From NCBI GenBank assembly GCA_023897205.1, contig JAHWDD010000009.1:248001-312000 (forward strand): DNA of 64,000 nt, given 5' to 3'. Below are positions 19,578 through 31,362 of the stretch, in pieces. Below the pieces are notes generated by a model. It was not told the DNA's origin. It worked only from the letters and a program-made list of their open reading frames with translations, and ran no database searches. Every line of letters begins with the position of its first letter. Position 1 is the first letter of the stretch. The stretch comes from Exophiala sp. HKRS030 (lineage: Eukaryota > Ascomycota > Eurotiomycetes > Chaetothyriales > Herpotrichiellaceae). The translations under genes and the position numbers were made by a program.

Positions 19578-22084
19578 TCATCCCAACATTTCAACATCGA
19601 GACCAATGGCTCTCATGAAGAGATTGACGTTACCCAACCGAACGCTTGACATCTCTGCTGGGAGAGCCTTGCTTTGAAGAACTGTCTCCATAACTCTGTC
19701 CTTCACACCAATTACCAACCTCTGTTGCTGTTCTGGGCTGGCACCAATACCTAAGGCTGCCAAGAACTGCCAAATATACATGTCATCCCCAGAATTGACG
19801 GGTCCCGGAAATAGTGTAGGGAACATTGGTTCCAACTGATCGAAAAGCCTGTTATATAGAGCAGTCCATTGTTGCCAATCTTGATCAGCAACTGATCCAC
19901 TCTCCTTGACAAGTTCAGCTCGGCTTAGAAGCATGGTTAACATACCCAGCCCGATTTTAGTATGAGCAACAGTATTCAAATTTGTGTGGTCAATGAGTAG
20001 ACCTAGGAGACCAATGATGATGTTGATTGGAGCCTCACTGACATATCCCAATAGACAGGGCATGACGGCTTGAGAGAAAAGCTCAATCTCTTCACGAACG
20101 TGGGGAGGTGGTTGAGTTTCGCCCGGCGCAAGACGTACATTTCTAATGACGTCTAGTTGATCAAGATGAACAACAATCATGGTCAAGATGGTGACCCTCT
20201 GCTCCTGATCGATCTGATGGAAAACTCTGGGGATGACTTTTTTGCCTTTTGCGAAAGACAGGAAAGCGATGAACGGATGAGTGACTGCTGAACCTGGTAC
20301 AATAGGATCAAGAACCTTCAATCCCTGCCACAATTCAGCATTCAACTCTGAAAGCCTTTGTCGCCAAACGATATGAGCTTGAACAGCGTCTGCATCTCCT
20401 TCAGTAGGGGGTGGAGGCATTTGTCGTTCATTGTCTTCCAAGCGCATTAGCGTGAGGTAGACAGTTTCAATGTTCCTCAAAACACTTTTGCGATCACTTC
20501 CTGTAACATTGGCAGCATTTTTCTTTGCGCTGTCCGGGCGTGTATCAGAGCTTTCTTGCCGCTTGATGTTGAGGAGAGGCTTGGGGGTTTTTGCGTTACT
20601 GAACGATATTTTGCCCAAACTTCCCTCAATGATCAGTTGTTTATTTTTGGGCTTCAGCTTCGCAGCTTCGACGGCACGTTGAACTTGTTGTTGCATTCTT
20701 TGCATGTGATTGTCTCCGTTGATGTTCTGTCTTCTTCCACCGGTCCGACTACCGGTTTGGAATAGATATGTTTGCGCAAAATGTCCTAGGGGTTGGGTGG
20801 GATGTTGTCTGGGGGCCCCTCGAATTTGGCTGTAAACCTGGTAATAGAAATCTTCTGCCAAAGCGGTTTCAGGATTTGCGTCGGTAGAGGTACCTGTGGC
20901 TGTGACCAATTGTTGGAGCTGGATACGCGTGATGAAGTTCTTGTCTTGCGGCGTCATAAGACCATTGCCCTTGGAAAGAACAAAAATCTTGTGGTTCCGC
21001 TTCGCTCGTCGCGCATCCTCCTCCAGGTAAGCCTTTCGCTGTTCTTCGGATAACTGCAAGAGTTGTTGTGGATTGGTAATGGCTGAAGTTGCTTGGGCCG
21101 GCTCTCCAGTTTGTATGTTTTGTCTATCAGCACTTGGTTGCGGGGAATGGCGAGCCCTGTTAGGATTTTGAAGGATCTGCAAAGGTTGTTGTGGACCTCG
21201 CGGTTGACTAGGCTGGGAAGGAGCACGTTTATGACGCTGGGGACTTTGCGAGTCACGTTGCTGCTGTGGTTGCGGGATTTGCTGTTGAAATTGTGCTACG
21301 GCTTGTGGTGGTGGTTGAAAGTGCTGTTGGGGTGGAGGCTGTGGCTGTGTGTACTGTGGTGGAGTTTGATACTGATTTGGGAATGGGAATGGCAGCGGTT
21401 GCGCATACTGAGCTTGATAAGCTTGAGATTGAGCTTGCATTGCGGCCTCAACCTCGGCAAGACTGAGCATTTGGGTCGGTGGTTGATGACGATGGTGTTG
21501 TTCCTGTGGATCGGAAGGCCTGGCAGTGCTGATTCTGACATCTTCCTGAGACGGTTTTGGAGGTTGTTGCTGTTGTTGTGCTCTCGAGCCCCAAGCACCA
21601 GATTTTGCTTGTATGTCAGGAATATAACCTGGATCTTGATATTTCTCGTAACCAGAACGTTTTGGCTTCTGAGTGGGTTGACTGTGCTGAAGATTGTAGC
21701 GGACATGTTCTTCATTGATGGCGCCGGAAACTTGAGCAGTGTTTCCGAAGAAGTCGAACTCATTGCTAGCACCTCCACGACCAGTGACTGGTTCTGCTCC
21801 GCCACCGAAGGTATCGTCATTCAAGTCATCACCGGCTTCCTCGAGTTGATCGCCAAGACCGTCATAGGTATCTTCAAAGTCGAGACTGTAGAGAAGAGGT
21901 TAGTAGTGTAGGTAGAGTTGGGAAGATCGGTAGATGATGCATACATTTCCTCATCCTGACCTTGAAAAGCCTGCAGCTTACGTGCCTTTGCAACTTCATT
22001 GAAAGGATTGGTATGCTCAAAAATGCCTTTGCCAGCAGGCTGTTTATCCCTGGGTAGTGAGGTGTCGAAACCGAAGAAGGACAT
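19578..22084 (-). CDS. pat1: PAT1, mRNA-decapping activator / P-body scaffold
   Basis: Pat1 (topoisomerase II-associated family) bridges deadenylated mRNA, the Lsm1-7 ring and the decapping enzyme, and collects in P-bodies. Exon 1 is 22084-21945, intron 21944-21886 (59 nt, GTATGC...CAG), exon 2 21885-19578, totalling 815 aa. The N-terminus MSFFGFDTSLPRDKQ and the spliced junction ILDFEDTYDGLGDQLEEAG are conserved. NDDTFGGG follows, then a long Pro/Gln-rich region. The C-terminal helical domain begins near GNGLMTPQDKNFITRIQLQQL and includes EDFYYQVYSQIRG. The last third has the ARM-like helices ending GNVNLFMRAIGLDVEMLG. The intron is supported by frame and conservation on both sides. Confidence 0.93.
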
Positions 22085-23746
22085 GGTTGTGGTTGTGATT
22101 GTCAAAGTGGGTGAAGTATTAGAGCGACAAACAAGTCGGGTCAAAGCTGCGCAACTACCCCACCTCCGCTCGTCTCTCTCAGGATTGCAAAGTTGATGCT
22201 GGATGATCGCATGATCCAGCTAAAGATCGAGTAACTTGGTCGGTCAGAAACCTTGAATCTGCCAACAGAAATAAAGCCAGAAGTGCGGTTGAAGCAATGG
22301 TGAAAGGTGTGGGACAAGATGCGTTTTGACTGAATCGAATGATGAAGTCACGTTATTGGATAGTAAAGGAACATGGGGTTTGTGGGAGTCATTTGAAATT
22401 GTATGACAGTTCAATATCTGCAGAATTTGGTCTAGCGTCATAATGCCAAAGACGCCCTTGACGCGTGTTCAGTAGCTCCATACGGCGAGGCACAGACGCG
22501 TTCCCCGGGTTTTTATAATCTTGGTCACTTCTTTCCAAGTTTGTCCAGGTTTCTAAAGGACTTGGTAATTACAGTACTCCGTACAGGTCGTCTCAAAGTG
22601 TTGGTTAGTGCAGCCACAGCCAAAGCCATACTTGGCCTGAGTAGGACTTTGGAAGTTAGCCATCCTCACTATCGTTGAAAGATTGCTCGGGTTGCTGTAT
22701 GCAAAACTTCAGGTATGGACTCAGCCAGATGCGTCTGAGCAGTTGTCTACTCCGTAGGTGAAGGGGCCGAAACGAGTTGATGCGCCATAAACACTCGCTG
22801 GTGTGCATTCTAGGCTTCTACGGCATTCTCAAAGACAGTACTCCGCAGGCGCATGGCCAAGACTAACAGTTCTATTAGAGGGAGAGCTGACGTACTGTCC
22901 CACGCGTCTACTGTCACTGCTGCCAGTTCGAGGTATTTTCCGGCCGATGGTCTGGGCATGTAGTAGCATCATAGTCTAACAATGGAGAGTTGTATGAGAT
23001 GTCCGAGCATTCACAAGTGAAGAAAAAGAAGTTTGCTACTGAGGCGAGCGAGGCTCATATCTCCATGAAATGTTGTCTAGGGATAGAGGCTGCCTTTCCG
23101 CCAAAAAAAATATTACGCAGCTCTAGCCCCTTCGGCCCCATTTTAGGGATGATGCCCTTGGTTAAGGTTATCGTTTTACAGGTCAGCTTAGAGAGGCTAG
23201 AAGAGCCTAAGGGCTGATCTAACCGTACATGGTAACTAGGTTTTGCGTTACCGAGTCGTTTGATCCGCACTTCCTAAGAACTGGCTGTGAATGGTGAACT
23301 GTCACGAACGCGCAAGACTCCGACTTTTGTAGTGCCGATATAATTGGCATAACTCCTTTTATCTGTTGCTGCGCCCTGAATTATGTCTTCCGAGCCAACT
23401 TCGATTGTCCTTCATGTCCTTTACTTATTCTTCTTCTTGTTCAATACTTGTTCTTCTCGACCGTCTATTAATGATTGAGCACACCCTCGAACTCTTCTTA
23501 TCCCCTGCTTAAACGACTCTTTCCTCTAGTCCCGGACTGCAACGTTCCTTTGTCCCACCGTCCTCGTCACTCTCCGGCGCCGCTTTCTGCATCTTAACAT
23601 CCTTTGTTTCCCACGTTGACTCAGCCTTATATGGCCTTCGTGACTGACGACACTCTCTGACCTTCCTTCTCGATTCCCTCCGACTTCTTGCCTCCGATTC
23701 CGAATACCGTCAATCGTCTGAAGACGCTGATCTCAATCCAGCCGTC
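22085..23746. other. Divergent promoter region, PAT1 / mannosyltransferase
   Basis: This is 1.66 kb between divergent genes. It includes TACTCCGTAC (22575-22584) and TACTCCGTA (22748-22756). A long CT-rich leader before 23747 is typical of a strong fungal promoter or 5' UTR. I see no gene. Confidence 0.5.
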
Positions 23747-25164
23747 ATGGCGACTGGTTCTGGGCGGTACCTCCGTTATATCCTCTTCGCCTTCTTCGTG
23801 AGTTCTATGCGCTTACTGGTATCTTGCTTCCATCCTAGCTAACATTGTTACAGGGCCTCACAATACTATACTTTATCTCCACATCGTCCCTCCCCTCTTA
23901 TGCTCAACCTTTGACTGATGCTGCTGGTAAATTCTCCTGGGACGACATAAGCAAGCCCAACTCGCCCTCACCGCCATCACCACCACCTCCTCCTCCTTCA
24001 GAGAACAGCCCGTCGGAATTCGATGCAATCGCAGATGCCTTCCGAGCACCTCCTAAGGAGTCACATTCTACTGGCTCATCCGTTGCCAACATTACGCCTG
24101 TGGCTCAAGCCGAGCTGTCTCCCGCCGCTCCTGGTGAACGTGTGAATGCCACGTTTATTACATTGGCGAGAAACTCTGACATTTGGGAGATCGCTCGGTC
24201 CATCAGACAAGTCGAGGACAGGTTTAATCGAAACTACAATTACGACTGGGTTTTCTTAAATGACAAACCTTTTGATGAGAATTTCAAGAAAGTTACTTCG
24301 TCCCTCGTGTCAGGAAAGACACACTACGGATTGATTCCCACAGAACACTGGTCTTTCCCTTCTTGGATCGATCAAAGGAAAGCCGAACAAGTCCGTGAAG
24401 ATATGCGAAGAAGGAAAATCATCTATGGTGACTCGGTCAGTTATAGACACATGTGTCGATTTGAATCTGGTTTCTTCTTCCGACATCCTTTGTTGAACCA
24501 ATTCGAGTATTACTGGCGTGTGGAACCAAGTGTCGAACTTTTTTGCGATGTCCATTACGATCCTTTCAAATTTATGAAGGACAATGGGAAGAAATACAGC
24601 TTTGTCCTTAGTCTCTACGAATACGTTGAGACTATTCCCACTCTATGGGAAAGCACAAAGAAATTTATTAAGAATCACCCCGAGCATATTCACCCTGACA
24701 ATTCAATGGCTTTTTTGAGCGACGATGGAGGTGACACATACAACAAATGCCATTTCGTGAGTACTTCTTTTCCTTTTCCTCCATACTATTTCTTTTAACA
24801 CCTTCAACAGTGGTCCAACTTTGAAATCGGTAACCTCAATTGGCTTCGATCTCAAGCCTACCTCGATTTTTTCGAAACCCTTGACAAAGACGGTGGCTTT
24901 TTCTACGAAAGATGGGGTGATGCGCCGGTCCACTCCATTGCTGCAAGTTTGCTGCTTCCAAAGGATGAAATCCATTTCTTCAACGACATAGCCTACTATC
25001 ACGTCCCTTTCACTCATTGCCCAACAGGTGAGGATCTTCGATTGAAGTTACGGTGTCATTGTAACCCAGCGGACAACTTTGATTGGAAAGGTTACAGTTG
25101 TACGGCCAGATATTTTGACCTGAACAAGATCACAAGACCTCCTGGCTGGGAAAATCAAGTCTGA
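23747..25164 (+). CDS. Alpha-1,2-mannosyltransferase, KRE2/MNT1/KTR family (GT15)
   Basis: This is a type II Golgi mannosyltransferase that extends O- and N-linked mannans using GDP-mannose and Mn2+. Exons are 23747-23797, 23854-24756 and 24811-25164, with introns of 56 and 54 nt (both GTGAGT donors), totalling 435 aa. Residues 7-26 form the signal anchor, which spans intron 1. A Pro/Ser-rich stem (about 45-60) follows. The catalytic domain starts at [16 protein letters not shown]. Family signatures are [53 protein letters not shown] and [15 protein letters not shown]. The WSNFEIGNL block after intron 2 contains the glutamate proposed as catalytic in Kre2. Confidence 0.95.
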
Positions 25165-26581
25165 CTAGCCGGACAAAATGATGAATCACTTTTGAGTAGG
25201 ATGGGTTTGGATTGGGGTTGGGAGATCTGGAAGTACTCTTGTATTTCTTTCGGCGTCTCTTGTACGATCCTGATGATCCTGATGAAAATGCCGAAGTCCA
25301 GACGCAAAATACTGTATTATGCAGAGCGACTTGCCGAATGGCATGAGAGGGGAATCGAGAAGAATCAGAGACGAGACTAATGGAAACCTCTGCCTCGTCT
25401 AGGGCCCCTCCTCTACGAGAGCATGCTCCCCGGGTATCGTCATCTGAAACGCCCTCGAACAAGCCCAACAAAAGTCAAGAGCATCACTGACTGGATGAGA
25501 GATCGTCCCACGTTGGAGATTGTGTACAAAAGGAAGCCTGTCTTCTCGAGCGAGACCAATGAGGCTCAGAGAATTGGCAGTATTTGTGATGTTTGAATAG
25601 CACAACATGCAAGCGAGGGGTTCTGTCGTGAAACGAAACACCTGGAAATCATCCTGGACGGGGAATCCGTAAAATAGAAATGGACGTGTCGTTGGGAAGG
25701 CTCTGCCAGACTCCAGATCATGACTCAAAAATCTTTATCTTAGCAATGATGACTTTGTACAAACAACCGATACATTCCACTGCGTAGCATTACGACAAGA
25801 GCAGAACTTTTGTGTGATTCTCGTTCTGACTATAAATCATGGTATATTAAGAAGTTGAATCCGGTCGGTTAGTCTATAGCTACCACACAGCCTGCTCTCC
25901 CACTCCCATGAAGTTGAACTGGGGAACCAGGCCCAGATTTGCACGTGTCCATGGGCTTTTATTTTCTAGAATCTCTTGTTCTCTATCTAGCCTTACAGAC
26001 CAGTCACCGGCCAGCCCAGCCTTCGTGGTATCCATGACACTATTAGGACAATGTGGTAGGCATATCTCTAGATTGGATGATTTGCTAGGTACGGGAGTTG
26101 GTATGATCGTCCGCGATTTAATTTGATGATTGCCTCAACTAATTAGGACGACCAAGCTAATATGGACCGGCAAGAAGATATGATATAGCTTCGTGGGGGC
26201 AATTCAGATCTTCTTCTCAGGCGTTAACATGCTATAACATCGATATTTTCTTATATTCTTGTGGGCGGAAGCATGCGAGTCATGGGTATATGACTTTGTT
26301 GGTATGAATAATGATACAAATCCCTGCCTAGCAGGATCTTAAATTTCTCCCTGTCGATTTCGAGCGGATCGAGCATTTGTACTGCGGTAATAGCATTGTT
26401 TTGCCCGCTTTGTATGTCTTTTGCCCTAGTGGGAATCGCGGGTCCCGGTCTCATGCTCTTTGGGCACAAGGTCTTTGAAAGGCATCTATTGTTCTTCAAC
26501 GGCAGATACAATTTTGGGAGATTGCCGTGTCTATCGTGGAAATGCCTCCTGTCGGTCGAGCTCCCTTGCTCATCTTCAGTC
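25165..26581. other. Convergent intergenic region
   Basis: This is about 1.4 kb between the 3' ends of the mannosyltransferase and the uS12m gene. The antisense-looking ORFs here show no family signal. A 149-aa ORF ending at 26251 overlaps the last uS12m exon in another frame and is a shadow. Confidence 0.45.
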
Positions 26582-27217
26582 TCAGCCGGTCTTTGGCTTC
26601 TTCGTGCCATATTTAGAACGGGCCGTGATGCGACTGGCCACACCTCCCTGAGAACACAAACCGCGTTAGCAAAGCCATTCCGATTGCGGAGCGCAAACAA
26701 AAGAATTATGCAAACTCACCAAATCCAAAGCTCCCCTGACAAGATGATAACCAACACCAGGGCAATCCTGAGCTCTGCCTCCCCTGACCAAAACTACGCT
26801 GTGCTGCTGAACATTGTGCCCTTCACCGGGAATATATGCACTGACAATACGGCCGGACGTTAGACGAACTTTGGCAGTCTTGCGCTGGCCGGAGTTTGGC
26901 TTCTTGGGTTTCGTGATGCCGACTTTTAAACAGACGCCTTTCATCTCAGGACGGTTCTTCAGTGCAGGTGAGTCTTGTCGGCGGGCCTTCTTAGGCCGGC
27001 GTCCGTGGACGCGGACTTGGTTCAATGTTGCGCATTGTGTAGGCGTGCTGGAGAAAGACCGGGATGTTGGGAAGAGAATTTTCGTCTTGTAGCTGAGGAC
27101 TGGTCGTACGAAGGTGCTTGTGAAGGTGTTCGATTTGCTGAGGATGGGGGATTGTCGGGTGAGAGAGCGGAGCGCATGGAGCGCGATGCGTGAAGGAACG
27201 GGCTGCATAGCTAGCAC
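26582..27217 (-). CDS. mrps12: Mitochondrial ribosomal protein uS12m (S12)
   Basis: This is a nuclear-encoded S12 of the mitochondrial small ribosomal subunit, at the decoding centre. Exon 1 is 27217-26720, intron 26719-26648 (72 nt, GTGAGT...CAG), exon 2 26647-26582, totalling 187 aa. A basic, Ser/Thr/Arg-rich presequence ending near RSFSSTPTQ precedes the mature protein. The mature part has [70 protein letters not shown] and LVRGALDL. Exon 2 supplies the conserved tail [18 protein letters not shown]. Reading through the intron would replace that tail, so the spliced form is preferred. A second ATG three codons in could also serve as start. Confidence 0.95.
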
Positions 27218-27879
27218 GCTGGGAAGTAATGCTCACTGCAGCAGGTTGAGAGTCCGGAAATGTTTGTCGTAGGAGAGATATTGGGCGGAAGCAAGTTACT
27301 GCTACTGACGACCGTTTATGATTTGCATTCCTTAGAGATGCAAGCTCCGTGCCAAGGATTGAGAGCGCGCTAATTCTATTCTAGGGTAGATGCCACGCCG
27401 CCCTCTGGCTTCGGCTTGGCTTCCTCACGGCGCATTTGCAGCGGGCTCTACTCCGTACGCCTTGATGGATACTTTGTGCCTCTGTAAAGCGGCGGCTTTG
27501 TGCCTCTGTTTCGAGGCTTGATCTAGAAACCGTGAGGACGTGCAAGGCCGCTCAGATAGCCGCTGCTTAAGAGAAGAAGCTCTCGGAGCCTATTTATTGC
27601 ATCAGAACTCTTTTTCGGTAATATGTTTGGCATTTACTAACAATACGGCTGATATGCCCTGCTCAAAGACTTGACTGTCATGTCCAGAGATTGATGGCAG
27701 ATTCCGCTGGGGGACAGATAGCCAGACAATATGGCTTGCTCAGTCACAGTAAAACTCAATGCGGCGTGTTGCAACGCTAACGACGACGACCTTCCCTTTG
27801 AAACAAATGGTGATCAGGTTAGGGAGTTAGGTGACAGAGTTTCTCGATCAACGCCGGACCTAGGTCACGCAACCAACAT
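27218..27879. other. Intergenic
   Basis: This is 660 bp containing the uS12m promoter, with TACTCCGTAC at 27449-27458. The start of a 128-aa ORF on the plus strand here is an antisense shadow of the SDR gene. Confidence 0.45.
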
Positions 27880-28831
27880 CTACCAAGGAATTTCTTTACG
27901 AGTATCAGCGTCAAAGAACTTTCCCGAGCTATTCTCCCGTGTCGAAGAATCGATCAGATTCACGATATTGTTGGCACTCTCTTCGCTCGAAGTCTCGGGT
28001 AAAGCAATACCAGCAGCAGTAGCTGCCGCATTTCCCATGTCTGTCGAAACAAATCTGCAAGGTAGGTCTGTCAACGCTTTTCTTGTCAACTGGATCTTCC
28101 CACGGTTTCAGAAATGACTTACCCTGGATGGACTGCAAAAGCGGTGAGTGATTGTTTTCCAATATGGAGAGCTCTGTGAATTGCATCAGGGGTGGCCTGC
28201 GAGTACACCAGCTGGATTCAGAGCCTACTGTGTGAACCAATTTTGTGCGGCCTTTGACATGCAGTAGGCAGCGGCATACTGGTACCAAGGAAGCGGAGCT
28301 GCAACAGAGCCCCCTCGACTTGAAATTGAAACCCACTTTGGATCTTTCGCCTTCATGAGCAGCTTATTAACCGCCTGGAACAGTGCAAGACCCGATAGCA
28401 CGTTGACGTCAAAACTTTGCTTGAAGAAATAGAGGTCAACAGCTTCTAGAGGTCCGCCACCGATGGAAACGGCGGAGTTGGCTATGACGATGTCAATATA
28501 TTCAATTCCAGCGGCTTCAACTTCTTCGATGGCTTTCTTGGGATCCGAAAAGTTTGTGTTTTCGATGCCAACCAACAGCAGACGTGAGCCGCTCGCTGCA
28601 GGCAAGCTAAGCCTACGCAACTGTTCCGCCTGTGGGCCTTTGACGTCGCGAAGAGTTCCAATAACGATGTGGTCAGGCAGTGAGAGATACATGGTTGCTA
28701 GAGCCTTTCCGATACCTGGATTTGGTCGCTGTCAGAACCATCGGAGTCGCGGATAGGAGTCCAGCCTTCCGACCAATCTACAACATACCTCTGCCGGCGC
28801 CAGTAATGAACACCACTCTTGGCGGTGCCAT
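27880..28831 (-). CDS. Short-chain dehydrogenase (norsolorinic acid ketoreductase-like)
   Basis: This is a classical SDR, probably reducing a ketone with NADPH. Exons are 28831-28789, 28715-28229, 28173-28123 and 28054-27880, totalling 251 aa. The introns are 73, 55 and 68 nt. Intron 2 uses GTAGGC...CAG and removes an in-frame TAG that otherwise truncates the protein after NWFTQ. The spliced product has FITGAGRGIG at 8-17, an NSA variant of the NAG motif near 94, and Y165-x3-K169 (YCMSK). FAVHPGFVSTDMGN follows the active site. It resembles the AflD/Nor-1 and C-factor group of SDRs. It lies tail to head with the beta-lactamase-fold gene and is near a Zn2Cys6 regulator and an efflux pump. Confidence 0.9.
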
Positions 28832-29674
28832 GGTATGATCTTGCTTGCTTGCTGCTTCTACCGTCTTCGATAGAGTGGTGGATGCCCCTTCAAAAAGGCG
28901 AGGAAACTCGCCATAATAACATATATGCAAGAAACTGTCTGATTTCAAATCAGATGATCCATACAACTTTTAGACAAGTGCTGCGCGATGTACTTGTGAC
29001 AAATCTGAGCTGTCTTTACGACTGTAATGCCGTCTGGAGGATGCATAAGATTGCATTTCTTAGCATATCACTGATTTTGAGGCCTGGTTTAACGTCGCCG
29101 AAGAGGGAACAGTCTTGCTTGTGGGGCTGAGGGACCTGGAATCGAGAATCATTCGGAGTTACCCAATTGGGAAGAAGTCCATTCGGCACCCAGCATTTTG
29201 TCGCCGTTCGCCGTTGAATTGCAGCTCGAAAGTCGACCGTTGGACGACAGGGCCGGAGTTCCGACCAGGTGGGAATAAAACCGAGGTTTGCTCCACGTTT
29301 TGACGGCAACCTAGGAGCAAGCATCAGTAGCGTTGAGAATGAACCAAGAGAAGCGCAGATCATTCATTGCATGTGCCTGGCTATTGAATTTGGGCAAGAA
29401 GCTGAGCAGCACCTAGTCTAATAGTACCAGCTTACTGGTCGACGGCGTGACACACATGACAGAGAAGGAGTATGGAGAGGAATTCAAACTAAGCCTCTCA
29501 GCCGTGGTGGCCAGGCTGACTGAGTTCATGGTGAATTGGCTTTCGACCTCTGGCTGCCCGGTTGTGTACCGTCCATAGGTAACGACTTTACTTGAGCTAT
29601 CGACGATGCCCATCTGCGAAGGTTCCACTCGATTTCCCTATTCTGCTTGCAAGACCAAGTATAATGGTGGAATT
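28832..29674. other. Intergenic
   Basis: This is 840 bp between two minus-strand genes. It holds the SDR promoter and the 3' region of the esterase. No gene is supported. Confidence 0.45.
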
Positions 29675-30841
29675 TCACTGAGCTTCACCTTGCCTGAGAA
29701 TCTGCCACGTCATCCTAGCATATTCAATTGATCTCTCATTGCCGATACCGCTTGCGCCCATCTTATTCATGACATACGTAAAGGTGACGCCGCGGTGCAA
29801 GTCACAGATAGCAAAGCTACCTCCCCATCCAGCCCAGAAACACATCTTTTCTTGTGGCAAGTAATTGAAAGCCTCCGCTGACGGCCCACCGCCGATACAG
29901 AACCCAATCCCGAGCCGTAATGGTATACTCAAGACATAATCTGTTGACTCAGATTGCGTTCGAAAGATTTGCTGAACAGTCTCGGGCGACAAAAGCTTCG
30001 CATCGTCATGGGAAGTCCCGGATAGCGTCACTGCACGTAATATCCGGTTGAGACCCTTGGCCGTCCCGTGACCATTAACGGCAGACATGTCTGCCTTCCG
30101 CCATAGAGGAGTCCATGAGAAGGTCGCGGTTGTACTTGGGTTGAATAGGCTTTTGTACATTATACCAGTCTTGTCAAGCTTGTCAACATCCCAGGTTGAA
30201 GGTGGGGGCTGGATGACCGGTGCGATTCGATACCAGTCTTCCTCCTTTGCCCCGATCTGGAAGTCTGCTTTCAAGGGCGCGGCGAGTTCCTCGGCAACAA
30301 ACTGTTTCATAGGCTTGCCTGTCGCACGTCGGATGATCTCGCCTAAGAGATGGCCTTGTGTGGTGGCATGATAACCACTGCCGGTGCCTGCCTCCCACCA
30401 AGGTGCTTGTTTTGCCAGCCTTGCAGTGGAATAGGGCACATCACATACCTCCTCCATTGTTATGGGACCTTCCCAACCCGAAAGGCCTGAGTTGTGGGAC
30501 ATGACATGTCGAATAAGGATCTTCTCCTTCCCGTTCTCGGCGAATTCGGGCCACAATTTAGCAACAGGATCATCAACGCTCAGCAGGCCGCGCTCATGGG
30601 CCACGAGGACGGCAATTGCAGCAACAGTCTTAGTCGAGGAATACACGTTCGTGATCGTATCTGCTGTCCATGGTGTGTTTTTGTTCTCGTCGGCATAGCC
30701 GGCCCAGACGTCGACGACGTCTTGACCGTTAATGTTGATATTTATGGCGGCACCCAGTTCCTCGCCCTCGGAGAGTTTCTCCCGGAAAAAATCTATCAGC
30801 TTCTGAAAAGACGGATCATAGGTACCGTGAATTTCAGCCAT
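29675..30841 (-). CDS. Beta-lactamase-fold serine hydrolase (EstB/LovD-like esterase)
   Basis: This is a serine hydrolase of the class C beta-lactamase / penicillin-binding-protein fold. In fungi such proteins act as esterases or transesterases of small metabolites. I chose the ATG at 30841 (MAEIHGTYDPSFQKLIDFF), giving 388 aa. The frame is open 62 codons further up, but that part does not look like family sequence. The catalytic S68-x2-K71 is in SSTKTVAAIAVL. Also conserved are RHVMSHNSGLSGWEG, SGYHATTQGHLLGEIIRRATG and, near the C-terminus, FWAGWGGS. No signal peptide is seen. It shares a 521-bp promoter region with the divergent Zn2Cys6 gene, which may control it. Confidence 0.9.
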   Translation of the reverse strand: MAEIHGTYDPSFQKLIDFFREKLSEGEELGAAINININGQDVVDVWAGYADENKNTPWTADTITNVYSSTKTVAAIAVLVAHERGLLSVDDPVAKLWPEFAENGKEKILIRHVMSHNSGLSGWEGPITMEEVCDVPYSTARLAKQAPWWEAGTGSGYHATTQGHLLGEIIRRATGKPMKQFVAEELAAPLKADFQIGAKEEDWYRIAPVIQPPPSTWDVDKLDKTGIMYKSLFNPSTTATFSWTPLWRKADMSAVNGHGTAKGLNRILRAVTLSGTSHDDAKLLSPETVQQIFRTQSESTDYVLSIPLRLGIGFCIGGGPSAEAFNYLPQEKMCFWAGWGGSFAICDLHRGVTFTYVMNKMGASGIGNERSIEYARMTWQILRQGEAQ

Positions 30842-31362
30842 GATAAATGATAAATGGAAGTCCACGAGGAGTTTTAGAGTAATTGGTGTTCCGAAGTAAA
30901 GCCCATAAAGAGCATGGAGACTCCCGTCTTTTACATACTCATCGACAGTGTGCAGACTCCAATGCATTGGTGCTAGTTTCTTCTTGCCGAGGTTTCGTCC
31001 GTGGCCGTTCAACCTCACCTTTTGCACGGGTAAGATAGGTGCTTAGTTGGAGTTGGGAGCCACTCTGACCAGCCGTCTCGATCGGTGATAAACTGGGCGC
31101 CTCATTCGGAGAACGCCCTTTTCGGAGCCAGTCAAACGTTGATACGGGCCACACCTGGACAATTTTGACGCAATCCCCCAGGATCGCCATCGTGTGGATC
31201 TGATGACCCCAGAACTATGTTCGCGAGCCAGGTTTCGACTAGCTCTTTTCTGTACTTGTGGCTGCTCGGACTTACCATCTTCAACCTAAATGCGAAGCAG
31301 GAGACGGCATCAGATCTTAGCAGACCTTTGCTTGCTACTCACGCGCATTCAACTCAATTAAG
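30842..31362. promoter_or_regulatory. Shared promoter between esterase-like and Zn2Cys6 genes
   Basis: This is a 521-bp bidirectional interval. Two direct CGGAG words sit at 31107-31111 and 31123-31127. Zn2Cys6 proteins commonly bind CGG repeats, so autoregulation is possible. The site assignment is only an inference. Confidence 0.4.

Noticed and set aside
21093..21911. 272-aa hydrophobic plus-strand ORF over PAT1
   Set aside because: It is the Leu/Trp-rich antisense image of the Pro/Gln-rich region of PAT1.
26251..26700. 149-aa minus-strand ORF overlapping uS12m exon 2
   Set aside because: The last uS12m exon in the other frame gives the conserved [18 protein letters not shown] tail; the longer ORF has no family signal.
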